Below, one piece after another: positions 1 through 6,639 of a stretch of 17,861 bases of DNA (its first letter is position 1; each line of letters opens with the position of its first letter). The notes under the pieces were generated by a model. It was not told where the DNA came from and searched no databases. It saw nothing but the letters and a program-made list of their open reading frames with translations. The position numbers were made by a program, and so were the translations under genes. This DNA comes from an uncultured Rhodospirillales bacterium (GTDB lineage: Bacteria > Pseudomonadota > Alphaproteobacteria > Acetobacterales > Acetobacteraceae). The DNA is taken from contig CAIYPH010000041.1 in NCBI GenBank assembly GCA_903928045.1, positions 1 through 17,861 of the forward strand. Direction: 5' to 3'.

Positions 1-74
1 CCTCACGCGTCGCGGGCCGCCGCGCCTCACGCGTCGCGGGCCCGCCGCGCCTCACGCATCGCGGGCCCGCCACG
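1..74. repeat. 25-bp tandem repeat, three copies
   Basis: Three head-to-tail units lie at 1-24, 25-49 and 50-74. They begin CCTCACGC(G/A)TCGCGGGC and end CCGCCGCG or CCGCCACG. The first unit lacks one base and the third carries two G-to-A changes. Units 2 and 3 contain the perfect palindrome GCGGGCCCGC, so each could form a small hairpin. The array touches the left window edge and may continue beyond it. The sequence after it, to about position 180, is similar C/G-rich low-complexity DNA. A function (REP-like element, terminator cluster or simple satellite) cannot be assigned. Confidence 0.8.
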
Positions 75-217
75 CCACAGTCACGCCCCGCACGCGCCCG
101 GCGCCCGGCCACGCCATGGCCAACCCCACCGCGCGTCATCCCGCCGTGCCCGTCCCCGCACGCCGCGCCCGCTCCCCGACCGAAAAAATCCACCTGGGAG
201 CGTCCGGGAAACGCGCG

Positions 218-239
218 TCGTATTTGTTACGATATCAAA
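218..239. promoter_or_regulatory. AT-rich palindrome, possible operator
   Basis: Two overlapping dyads sit in an AT-rich patch inside otherwise very GC-rich non-coding DNA. The first is TCGTA-N5-TACGA at 218-232. The second is the imperfect TTTGnTAnnnTAnCAAA at 223-239. Dyads of this size and composition are typical of TetR/GntR-type operators. The patch lies just beyond the stop codon (269) of the leftward CoA-transferase gene, so it could belong to a gene left of the window. The rest of 1-268 shows no convincing coding sequence. The dyads are directly visible; the operator role is inference. Confidence 0.35.
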
Positions 240-268
240 ACATACTCCGCTGCCACGCGGTTTCGCTC

Positions 269-1504
269 TCATGAAGCTGAGGTCGGGTCCCTGTCGGGCC
301 CGGCGACCACGCCGCTGTCATGCAGCTTGCCGATGGCGGCCGAGCCGAGGCCGAGCACGCCGAGCAGGATGTCGTCGGTGTGCTGCCCCAGCAGCGGCGC
401 CGGGCTCATCGCGCCGCGCGCCTCGCCGGTGGCGCGCAGCGGCGTGCCCGCGGCACGATGCGGGCCGATCCCGGCGGGGTCGAGCGTCTCCCACACCGGA
501 TTGGCCGGCCCAACGCGCGGGTCGTTGGCCATCAAATCCGGCGTGGTGCGGTACGGCCCCCAGCAGACCCGGTTGGCATCGAACAGCGGCTGGATCTCCG
601 CCAGTGTCCGCGCCGCACACCAGGCGGCGACCAGCTCGGCGATGGCATCGCGGGCGTCGAACCGGTCGGACTCATCGGCGAAACGCTTGCCAAGCCGGGC
701 TTCCAGCGCGGCAATCTCCGCCTCGATCCCGCAGGACTTCACCAGCGTCGTCCATTGCGCGGCGGATATCCCGGCGACCATGATCCGCTTGCCGTCGGCG
801 GTGGCGAAATCCCGCCCGAAGGCGCCGTAGATGTGATTGCCGAGCGATGGCCGCGCCTCGCCCAACAACTGCGCCTCGGTGGCCAGCCCGAGATGCGAGA
901 GCATGGTGAAGGCGACGTCGGACAGCGCGAGCCGCAACTCGGCGCCCGCCCCGGTGCGGCGGCGGCGATCGGCGGCCGCGGAAATGGCGAGTGCCGCCTG
1001 GAAGGCGCAGGCGATATCCCAGGCCGGCAGCACATGGTTCACCGGCGCATCGATCGAGCCCGGCCCGGTCATCGCCGGATAGCCGGTGGCGGCGTTCACC
1101 GTGTAGTCGACCGCGGTGGTGCCGTCCTGGTTGCCCTCGATCATGCAGGTGATGAGGTCCGGCCGCGTCTTGGCCAGCGCGGCGTGGTCGAGCCATTTGG
1201 AGACGATATTGGTGAGCAGAATGCCGCCATTCTCGCCCGGCGCCGTCACCAGCGCCTGCACCAGCTCGCGCCCCTCCGGCCGGCGCAGGTCGATCGCGAT
1301 CGAGCGCTTGGCCTTGTTGAGACTGGTCCAATAGAGCGAACGGCCGGACGGCATCAACGGCAGGCGCCCGTAATCGATGCCACCGCCGATATTATCGATG
1401 TGGATCACGTCGGCGCCAAACTGCGCCAGCGTCAGCCCGGCAAGCGGGGCGGCGATGAAGGCGCTGGATTCCACCACACGCAGGTCAAGCAGGCCGAGAT
1501 TCAT
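269..1504 (-). CDS. mct: CaiB/BaiF family III CoA-transferase, 2-methylfumaryl-CoA (mesaconyl-CoA) isomerase-like
   Basis: The protein is 411 aa, normal for the family. Family III enzymes pass CoA between carboxyl groups through an aspartyl-CoA thioester. The best candidate nucleophile is Asp133 in VDYTVNAATG, followed by MTGP. Other stretches, including VVESSAFIAAPLAG (10-23), NKAKRSIAIDLR (63-74), NHVLPAWDI (156-164), YGAFGRDF (226-233) and the C-terminal GQHTDDILL, match from memory the mesaconyl-C1:C4-CoA transferase (Mct) subgroup of Chloroflexus and relatives, which acts intramolecularly on 2-methylfumaryl-CoA. The frame stays open upstream to 1690, but that part shadows the preceding gene. 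The ATG at 1504 overlaps the dehydrogenase stop as ATGA, so I chose it. The partner gene, whose likely product is mesaconyl-CoA, supports the call. A different dicarboxyl-CoA substrate remains possible. Confidence 0.72.
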   Translation of the reverse strand: MNLGLLDLRVVESSAFIAAPLAGLTLAQFGADVIHIDNIGGGIDYGRLPLMPSGRSLYWTSLNKAKRSIAIDLRRPEGRELVQALVTAPGENGGILLTNIVSKWLDHAALAKTRPDLITCMIEGNQDGTTAVDYTVNAATGYPAMTGPGSIDAPVNHVLPAWDIACAFQAALAISAAADRRRRTGAGAELRLALSDVAFTMLSHLGLATEAQLLGEARPSLGNHIYGAFGRDFATADGKRIMVAGISAAQWTTLVKSCGIEAEIAALEARLGKRFADESDRFDARDAIAELVAAWCAARTLAEIQPLFDANRVCWGPYRTTPDLMANDPRVGPANPVWETLDPAGIGPHRAAGTPLRATGEARGAMSPAPLLGQHTDDILLGVLGLGSAAIGKLHDSGVVAGPDRDPTSAS

Positions 1505-3171
1505 GACTTGAGCGCCTCTTCCAGCAGGGATTTCGCAACCACTTTCAACGCCAGCGTCTCCTCCGCCCCCTCGAAGATCGAGAGCACGCGCGCATCGACG
1601 AAATAGCGGCTGACCGGGCTTTCCTCGGCATAGCCCATGCCGCCATGGATCTGCAGCGCCTCGCGGGTGACCAGCTCGGCGGACCGGCAAGCGAGCAGCT
1701 TCACCAGGCTCGCCTCCATCCGACCGCGCCCTTGGTCCAACTCACGCGCCACCGCATAGGCGAGGTGCCGGCAGGCGGCGAAGCGGGCGGCCATGGTGGC
1801 GAGCTTGATGCGGGTGAGCGGGAAATCGATCAGCGGCGCATCGAACACTTTGCGATCGCGCGAATAGCGGATGGCGGCCGAGAGCGCCGCCTTCATCACC
1901 CCGAGCGCCCGCCCGGAGGTCTGGATGCGCCCGCCGACCATGCCGGCCATGGTGAGGTAGAAACCCTTGCCGAGCCCGCCCTCCTCGCCGATGACGCTAT
2001 CATCCGGCACGAAGAATTGCTCGAACGCGAGATCGAAGGAGTGCATGCCGCGATAACCGAGCGTCGGGATCGCCCGCCCGGCGAGGCTGCCGCCGCCCTC
2101 CTGGCGGAAGGCGAAATCATGCCCCTCATAGGAGGGCTTCTCCACCAGCAGCAAGCTGAGGCCGCGATGGCCGAGCGAGCGGTCGGGGTTGGTGCGGGTC
2201 ACCACCATCAGCACCCCCGCCTTGCCCGCGAAGGTGCACCAGGTCTTGGCGCCATCGAGCAGCCACCCACCCTCGGTCTTGGTGCCGCGCAGCTTGAGGC
2301 TGGCGACGTCGGACCCGGCATCCGGCTCGGTGATGGCGATCGCGCAGAGCGGCTCCCCGGCCGCCAGCTTGGGCAGCCAATGCGCCTTCTGCGCCTCGGT
2401 GCCACCAGCCAGCAAAGCCCGGGCGAGGATTTCCGGGCGCGTGATCAGCGAGCCGGCGGCGGCCAGCGAGGCCTCGGACAACGCCTCGGTCACCGCGATC
2501 ATCATCGGCGTGTTATCGCCACCGGCCGGCGCCAGTCCGCCATATTCCTCGGGGATGGAGAGGCCGAAGACGCCCATTTCGCGCAAGGGTTGCAGCAGGC
2601 TCTCGGGCACCGTGAGGTCTTCGCGATGGATCTGCTCCGCCAGCGGTGCCACCACCTCGGCCGCAAAACGGCGAAAACTGTCTCGCGCCTGGGCCGTCGC
2701 CTCGTCCACCCGCACATCGGCGATTTCCTGCCCGGTCTCGGCCAACTCGGCGCCGAGTGCCGCCAGCACCTCGGGCCCGCCGGCATCGCGGCGCAGGCGG
2801 CGTAGCGCGGGGCCGGTGGCGATCTCATCGAGCTCGGCGCTATCGAGCCCCGCTGCGGCGAACACGCCACTCAGCCGCTCCAGCAGCGCCGGCGCCGTCT
2901 GCGCGGCAAAGGCCAGGCCGAGCCCGGCATCGAGCGGCGAGATATTGCCGCCGAGGCCCAGCAGGGTGCGGGTGGCGTAGAGATCGGCATTGGCGAGGGC
3001 CAGCTCGTAGCAGATCCACTGATGGCGATCGAGCAGGGCAGGATCCAGCTTGCCCGCCGGCGCGCACATCGCCGCCGCCCGCGCGACCGCACGCTCGAAC
3101 GCGGCGCCGAGGCGATCCAGCACCGTGCCGGCCAGCAGAGGCAGATCATCAGGGTAGCTGAGGGTCGTCAT
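1501..3171 (-). CDS. mcd: Long-form acyl-CoA dehydrogenase, (2S)-methylsuccinyl-CoA dehydrogenase-like
   Basis: A 556-aa FAD-dependent acyl-CoA dehydrogenase. About 160 helical N-terminal residues (including HQWICYELALANADLY, 50-65) precede a standard core. The core starts near 162, with EEYGGL (208-213), FAD/substrate-loop ITEPDAGSD (280-288), IHGGMGY (508-514) and candidate catalytic base Glu534 in IFEGAEE. Most acyl-CoA dehydrogenases have about 380-400 residues. A 550-residue form with this extension is the hallmark of methylsuccinyl-CoA dehydrogenase of the ethylmalonyl-CoA pathway, which oxidises (2S)-methylsuccinyl-CoA to mesaconyl-CoA and passes electrons to ETF. The start at 3171 has an AGGAGA ribosome site (3182-3187, minus strand). 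The downstream CoA-transferase overlaps by 4 bases and could use the product. The specificity call rests on length, extension and neighbour, not on an alignment. Confidence 0.7.
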   Translation of the reverse strand: MTTLSYPDDLPLLAGTVLDRLGAAFERAVARAAAMCAPAGKLDPALLDRHQWICYELALANADLYATRTLLGLGGNISPLDAGLGLAFAAQTAPALLERLSGVFAAAGLDSAELDEIATGPALRRLRRDAGGPEVLAALGAELAETGQEIADVRVDEATAQARDSFRRFAAEVVAPLAEQIHREDLTVPESLLQPLREMGVFGLSIPEEYGGLAPAGGDNTPMMIAVTEALSEASLAAAGSLITRPEILARALLAGGTEAQKAHWLPKLAAGEPLCAIAITEPDAGSDVASLKLRGTKTEGGWLLDGAKTWCTFAGKAGVLMVVTRTNPDRSLGHRGLSLLLVEKPSYEGHDFAFRQEGGGSLAGRAIPTLGYRGMHSFDLAFEQFFVPDDSVIGEEGGLGKGFYLTMAGMVGGRIQTSGRALGVMKAALSAAIRYSRDRKVFDAPLIDFPLTRIKLATMAARFAACRHLAYAVARELDQGRGRMEASLVKLLACRSAELVTREALQIHGGMGYAEESPVSRYFVDARVLSIFEGAEETLALKVVAKSLLEEALKS

Positions 3172-3290
3172 GAACGAGCTTTCTCCTACGGCGATGCGCC
3201 GCGCGACGATAGCACGGCGGCCGTGTGGTGGATCATGCCCGGCGGCATGGCGTCAATGCGGAGGCCATCACTCGGGCCGGTGACGCCCCC

Positions 3291-3319
3291 TTGAGTCCGC
3301 CCCGTCGATCGATGATAAT
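3291..3319 (+). promoter_or_regulatory. sigma-70-like promoter of operon A
   Basis: TTGAGT (3291-3296) and GATAAT (3314-3319) are separated by 17 bases, close to the -35/-10 consensus and unusually AT-rich for this window. Transcription would begin around 3325-3327, giving a leader of about 42 bases before the hydrolase ATG at 3368. It lies in the 196-bp divergent region (3172-3367). No equally good promoter for the leftward operon is visible; a weak -35 (TTGACG, 3256-3251) lacks a convincing -10. Confidence 0.6.
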
Positions 3320-3320
3320 G

Positions 3321-3335
3321 GTTCAATAAATGAAT
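3321..3335. promoter_or_regulatory. Palindromic operator candidate, copy A
   Basis: GTTCA-ATAAA-TGAAT is an inverted repeat with 5-base arms and one mismatch in the outermost pair. It begins one base after the -10 element of the operon A promoter and covers the expected transcription start, a position suited to repression. The same element recurs at 6605-6619 in front of operon B. The tandem HxlR regulator encoded between the two sites is the natural candidate ligand. Confidence 0.5.
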
Positions 3336-3367
3336 TCGAACGACGCGCGACAGCCAGGGGGAAGCGC

Positions 3368-4153
3368 ATGCGCATACCGGATCACAGCGTCACCGGCGCG
3401 GGAGAGACCACCGTCGTGCTGTTGCACGGCGCCTTCGGGGCGAAGGAATACTGGCGTCCGCAAATGGCCGCCCTCGCCGATGCCGGCTACCGCGTGCTGG
3501 CCTGGGATTGCCCGGGCTACGGGCTGAGCCCGCTGCCCGACCCGTTCAGCATCGAAATCGCCGCCGAGGCCGCCGTCGCCCTGCTGCGCGCCGCCGGGGG
3601 GCCGCGCAACATTGTGCTTGGCCACTCCATGGGCGGCATGATCGCCCAGCGCGCCTATGATTATGCGCCCGATCTCGTCCACGGCCTGGTGCTCTCCGCC
3701 ACCTCCGCCGCCTTCGGCCGCAGCGATGGCGACTGGCAGAAGCAGTTCGTCGCCGAGCGGGTCGCACCGCTCGATGCCGGCCGCAGCATCCCCGATTTCG
3801 CCCCCGCCATGCTCCGCCGCATGATGGCCAAGGGTGCCGCCGGGCCGGATGTCGAGCGTGTCATCGGCGTCGTCGCCACCATGCGGCCCGAGACCTTCCG
3901 CGCCGCGGTGCTGGCGTTGACCCAGTTCGACGCCCGCGCCGTGCTGCCGCGCATCACCGTCCCCGTGCTCGCCATCGCCGGCGGGCAGGATTTGCTGGCC
4001 GCCCCCCCGGCGGTGATGGAGAAGATGGCCGCCAAGATCGCCGGCGCGGAATACGTCTGCCTTGACGAGGCCGGACATTTCGCCTGGGCCGAAATGCCCG
4101 ACCGCTTCAACGCTTTGCTGCTCGATTTCCTCGCCCGCCGTTGCGCGGCCTGA
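3368..4153 (+). CDS. Alpha/beta-fold hydrolase
   Basis: A 261-aa single-domain alpha/beta hydrolase, the usual length for bacterial esterases, meta-cleavage C-C hydrolases and enol-lactonases. The oxyanion segment is HGAFG (20-24). The nucleophile elbow is GHSMGG with Ser87, the acid is Asp208 in GGQDLL, and the base is His237 in EAGHFAW, so the triad is complete. No signal peptide or membrane segment is present, so it should be cytoplasmic. AGGGGGA stands about 5 bases before the ATG. It is the first gene of operon A, 13 bases before the dioxygenase. A role in hydrolysing an ester, lactone or diketone next to the oxygenase step is inference. Confidence 0.88.
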   Translation: MRIPDHSVTGAGETTVVLLHGAFGAKEYWRPQMAALADAGYRVLAWDCPGYGLSPLPDPFSIEIAAEAAVALLRAAGGPRNIVLGHSMGGMIAQRAYDYAPDLVHGLVLSATSAAFGRSDGDWQKQFVAERVAPLDAGRSIPDFAPAMLRRMMAKGAAGPDVERVIGVVATMRPETFRAAVLALTQFDARAVLPRITVPVLAIAGGQDLLAAPPAVMEKMAAKIAGAEYVCLDEAGHFAWAEMPDRFNALLLDFLARRCAA

Positions 4154-4166
4154 CAGGAGACGCCCC

Positions 4167-5642
4167 ATGATCACCATCGTCAACAAAGTCACGCCGACCC
4201 TGCACCCGACCGACCACCCCTACCTCACCGGCGCCTGGCGGCCGATTTTCGAGGAATACGACGCCGACAGCACGAGCCTGCAGGTGATCGGTGACATCCC
4301 GCAAGACCTCGACGGGCTCTACGTGCGTAACGGGCACAACCAGGTGCACGAGCCGATCGGCATGTATCACCCCTATGACGGCGATGGCATGCTGCACGCC
4401 ATGCGCTTCAAAGATGGGCGCGCCACCTATCGCAACCGCTTCATCCGCACCACTGGCTTCCTGGCCGAGCAGGCGGCCGGCAAGTCACTGTGGCCCGGCA
4501 TTATTGAGCCGCGCAAAGCCACCCGCCGCGGCTGGGGCTCGATCGGCGCCATGAAGGACAATGCGGGCACCGATGTCAGCATCCATGCCGGCAAGATCAT
4601 CGCCGCGATGAGCCAGTGCAGCGAGCCTTACCGGCTGGACGCCGAGACGCTGGAGACGCTGGGGCCCGACCCTTCCTGGTCTCGCGATCTCGGCGTCAAC
4701 GGGATCTGCTCGCATTTCAAGGTCGACGAGTTCACCGGCGAGATGACATTCTTCAACTTCGGCGAGCACGCGCCGTTCATGAACTACGGCGTGATCGGCG
4801 CGGACAACCAGTTGAAGCACTACACGCCGATCGAACTCCCCGGCGCGCGCTGGCCGCATGACCTCGGGATGACGCAGAACTACTCCATCCTGCATGACCT
4901 GCCGATGTTCTTCGACCCCGAGATGCTCGCCCGTGGCGGCCATCGGCTGCGCTTCTACCGCGACCTGCCCAGCCGCTTCGGCATTATCCCGCGCTTCGGC
5001 ACCACGGAGCAGGTGAAGTGGTTCGAGGCGACGCCCTGCTACCTGCTGCACCTCTCCAACTGCTTCGAGGATGGCGACGAGGTGGTGATGGATGGCTGCA
5101 TCCAGTACAACCCGATCCCCGATCTCTCCGCACTCCCCCGCGAAGGTTTCGCGCGCATGCATGCCATGCTCGACATGTATCGCCAGGAGGTGCGCATGCA
5201 TCGCTGGCGCTTCAACATGGTGACCGGGCAGACCCGGGAATACGACCTCGATGACGAGGTGAGCGAGTTCCCCATGGTCAATGGCCGCCATAACGGGCGC
5301 GCCTACCGCTACAGCTACAACGCCACCATGGTCCCGGGCATCTGGCTGCTCGACGGGTTGAAGAAATACGATCTCGATACCGGCAACATCCAGTCCTGGC
5401 GGGCGCCGGAAGGGGTCTACGTCAGCGAGGCGCCGTTTGCGCCGCGGGTGGGTTCCACGGGAGAGGATGACGGCTACCTGATCTCCTTCCTCACCAACCT
5501 CAACACCGACCGCGGCGAATGCGCGATCTTCGATGCGAAGGACATCACGAAGGGCCCGATCGCCCGCATCGTGCTGCCCTCGCATATCCCGCTCGGCGCC
5601 CACGCCTACTGGGCCGGCGGCGAGGCGCTCGCCGCTGCCTGA
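4167..5642 (+). CDS. Carotenoid oxygenase (RPE65/CCD) family dioxygenase, paralogue 1
   Basis: A 491-aa protein of the non-heme Fe(II) family that cleaves carotenoid, apocarotenoid or stilbene-type C=C bonds with O2 to give two carbonyl products. The four family iron-ligand histidines are visible: His183 (CSHFKVD), His231 (WPHDLGMTQNY), His295 (YLLHLSNCFEDGDE) and His479 (GAHAYW). GEDDGYLISF (432-441) is the conserved C-terminal blade segment. No signal peptide is seen. The frame is open upstream to 4062, but the ATG at 4167 has AGGAGA six bases before it and lies just after the hydrolase stop. Over residues 38-168 it is about three quarters identical to the second oxygenase at 7625-9121. Bacterial homologues act on lignostilbenes, isoeugenol-type phenylpropenes or apocarotenoids; the substrate here is unknown. 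Confidence 0.9.
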   Translation: MITIVNKVTPTLHPTDHPYLTGAWRPIFEEYDADSTSLQVIGDIPQDLDGLYVRNGHNQVHEPIGMYHPYDGDGMLHAMRFKDGRATYRNRFIRTTGFLAEQAAGKSLWPGIIEPRKATRRGWGSIGAMKDNAGTDVSIHAGKIIAAMSQCSEPYRLDAETLETLGPDPSWSRDLGVNGICSHFKVDEFTGEMTFFNFGEHAPFMNYGVIGADNQLKHYTPIELPGARWPHDLGMTQNYSILHDLPMFFDPEMLARGGHRLRFYRDLPSRFGIIPRFGTTEQVKWFEATPCYLLHLSNCFEDGDEVVMDGCIQYNPIPDLSALPREGFARMHAMLDMYRQEVRMHRWRFNMVTGQTREYDLDDEVSEFPMVNGRHNGRAYRYSYNATMVPGIWLLDGLKKYDLDTGNIQSWRAPEGVYVSEAPFAPRVGSTGEDDGYLISFLTNLNTDRGECAIFDAKDITKGPIARIVLPSHIPLGAHAYWAGGEALAAA

Positions 5643-6558
5643 GGCCGCGCCGTCCCGGCTCACCCCGGCGGGTTCAGCGGAGCGCACGCTGGGGGTGATC
5701 GGCGATGGCTGGGTGCTGCGCATCCTGCGCAACGCCTTCCGCGGTACCCGCCGCTTCTCGGACTGGCAGGCGGCACTCGGCATCCCGCGCGCCGTGCTGG
5801 CCAATCGGCTCGACCGGTTGACCGAGGCCGGCGTTCTCGTGCGCGCCCCATACGGTATGGCCCCGGTGCGGCACGAATACCGCCTCACCGAGATGGGGCT
5901 TGATCTCTGGCGCGTGCTGCTGGCGATCTGGGATTGGGAGACGGTATGGAACGTCGACCCGACGCAGATGCGCCTACGCCTGACCCATCTCGGCTGCGGC
6001 AAGGTGATCCGCCCGCAGCTCGGCTGTTCCGCCTGCGGCGAGGGGCTGAACGCCTTTACCTCCACCCATCTCCCCGGCCCGGGCGCGGGGATGGACCCGG
6101 CGCCGCCGCCGCGCGCCCATCGCCGCGCCACCGCCGCGCTCCGCGACAACGCGCTCAACGCCTTTCCCACCGAAATCGCCCGCGTGCATGGCGATCGCTG
6201 GATGGCGATGGTGATCGGGCGGATGTTCCAGGGCGAGCGCCGCTTCAGCCAGTTCCGCGCCGCACTCGGTATTTCGCCGGCGCTGCTCACCGCGCGTCTC
6301 GCCGAACTCGCCGACCTCGGCTTCATCCGACATCGTGCCACCGGGCCTGGCCGCTTCGAATACAAGCTCACCCGCAAGGGTATCGATCTGTTCCCTATCG
6401 TGCTGCAGATGATCCGCTGGGGCGATCGCTGGCTGGCCGGACCGGCGGGGGCGCCGATGGTGCTGGTCCACCGCGACTGCGGTGCAACGTTCACCCCTAA
6501 ACTGTGTTGCAGCCATTGCCATGCCGTGCTCGACCGGCGCAGCGTGCGCTTGTCGTGA
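5533..6558 (+). CDS. Tandem-domain HxlR-family transcriptional regulator
   Basis: Two complete HxlR winged-helix modules lie in one chain. Module 1 spans about 49-175 (IGDGWVLRILRNAFRG; ANRLDRLTEAG; HEYRLTEMG), and module 2 about 212-336 (HGDRWMAMVIGRMFQG; TARLAELADLG; FEYKLTRKG; IRWGDRW). Each ends in a cysteine/histidine-rich tail (THLGCG...CSACGE; VHRDCG...CCSHCH), which may bind metal. HxlR proteins are normally single-domain homodimers, so this resembles a covalent pseudo-dimer. The start is uncertain. The ATG at 5533 lies 110 bases inside the oxygenase gene without a ribosome site, and GTG 5695 would remove helix 1 of module 1. A CTG at 5635, with GAGG about 9 bases before it, is the most sensible alternative. 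It ends just before promoter B, so it may control both operons. Confidence 0.8.
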   Translation: MRRTSRRARSPASCCPRISRSAPTPTGPAARRSPLPEAAPSRLTPAGSAERTLGVIGDGWVLRILRNAFRGTRRFSDWQAALGIPRAVLANRLDRLTEAGVLVRAPYGMAPVRHEYRLTEMGLDLWRVLLAIWDWETVWNVDPTQMRLRLTHLGCGKVIRPQLGCSACGEGLNAFTSTHLPGPGAGMDPAPPPRAHRRATAALRDNALNAFPTEIARVHGDRWMAMVIGRMFQGERRFSQFRAALGISPALLTARLAELADLGFIRHRATGPGRFEYKLTRKGIDLFPIVLQMIRWGDRWLAGPAGAPMVLVHRDCGATFTPKLCCSHCHAVLDRRSVRLS

Positions 6559-6568
6559 CCGGCCGCGA

Positions 6569-6596
6569 TTGACTTGCGAATTGGATTGCCGATACT
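6569..6596 (+). promoter_or_regulatory. sigma-70-like promoter of operon B
   Basis: TTGACT (6569-6574) and GATACT (6591-6596) are separated by 16 bases, in the 81-bp gap between the regulator stop (6558) and the flavoprotein gene. The expected transcription start is about 6602-6604. Any in-frame start at 6574 for the next gene would fall inside this promoter, which supports the later ATG at 6640. Confidence 0.6.
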
Positions 6597-6604
6597 GAGC
6601 CTGA

Positions 6605-6619
6605 GTTCAGTTAATGAAC
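6605..6619. promoter_or_regulatory. Palindromic operator candidate, copy B
   Basis: GTTCAGTTAATGAAC is a perfect inverted repeat of 5-base arms around GTTAA. It lies at about +2 to +17 of the predicted operon B transcript and 20 bases before the start codon. It matches copy A (3321-3335) in both half-sites except the last base. The shared sequence and matching position argue for one regulator controlling both operons. Confidence 0.55.
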
Positions 6620-6639
6620 CGAGAATGAGGGGGAAACAC

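Noticed and set aside
181..215. Possible intrinsic terminator of the leftward operon (T6 run on the minus strand at 188-183)
   Set aside because: No stable GC stem could be found immediately before the T run; the flanking CCACCTGGGAGCG does not pair with a nearby complement.
81..272. Possible 63-codon leftward gene in the left non-coding region
   Set aside because: It begins inside the end of the CoA-transferase gene, has no ribosome site, and its product is Arg/Gly-rich low complexity.
1505..1690. Longer N-terminus for the CoA-transferase
   Set aside because: The extra residues are the out-of-frame shadow of the dehydrogenase C-terminus; family homology begins at the ATG at 1504, which overlaps the upstream stop.
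6574..6639. Longer N-terminus for the flavoprotein (in-frame ATG at 6574)
   Set aside because: It would start inside the predicted promoter and read through the operator palindrome. The ATG at 6640 has a proper ribosome site.
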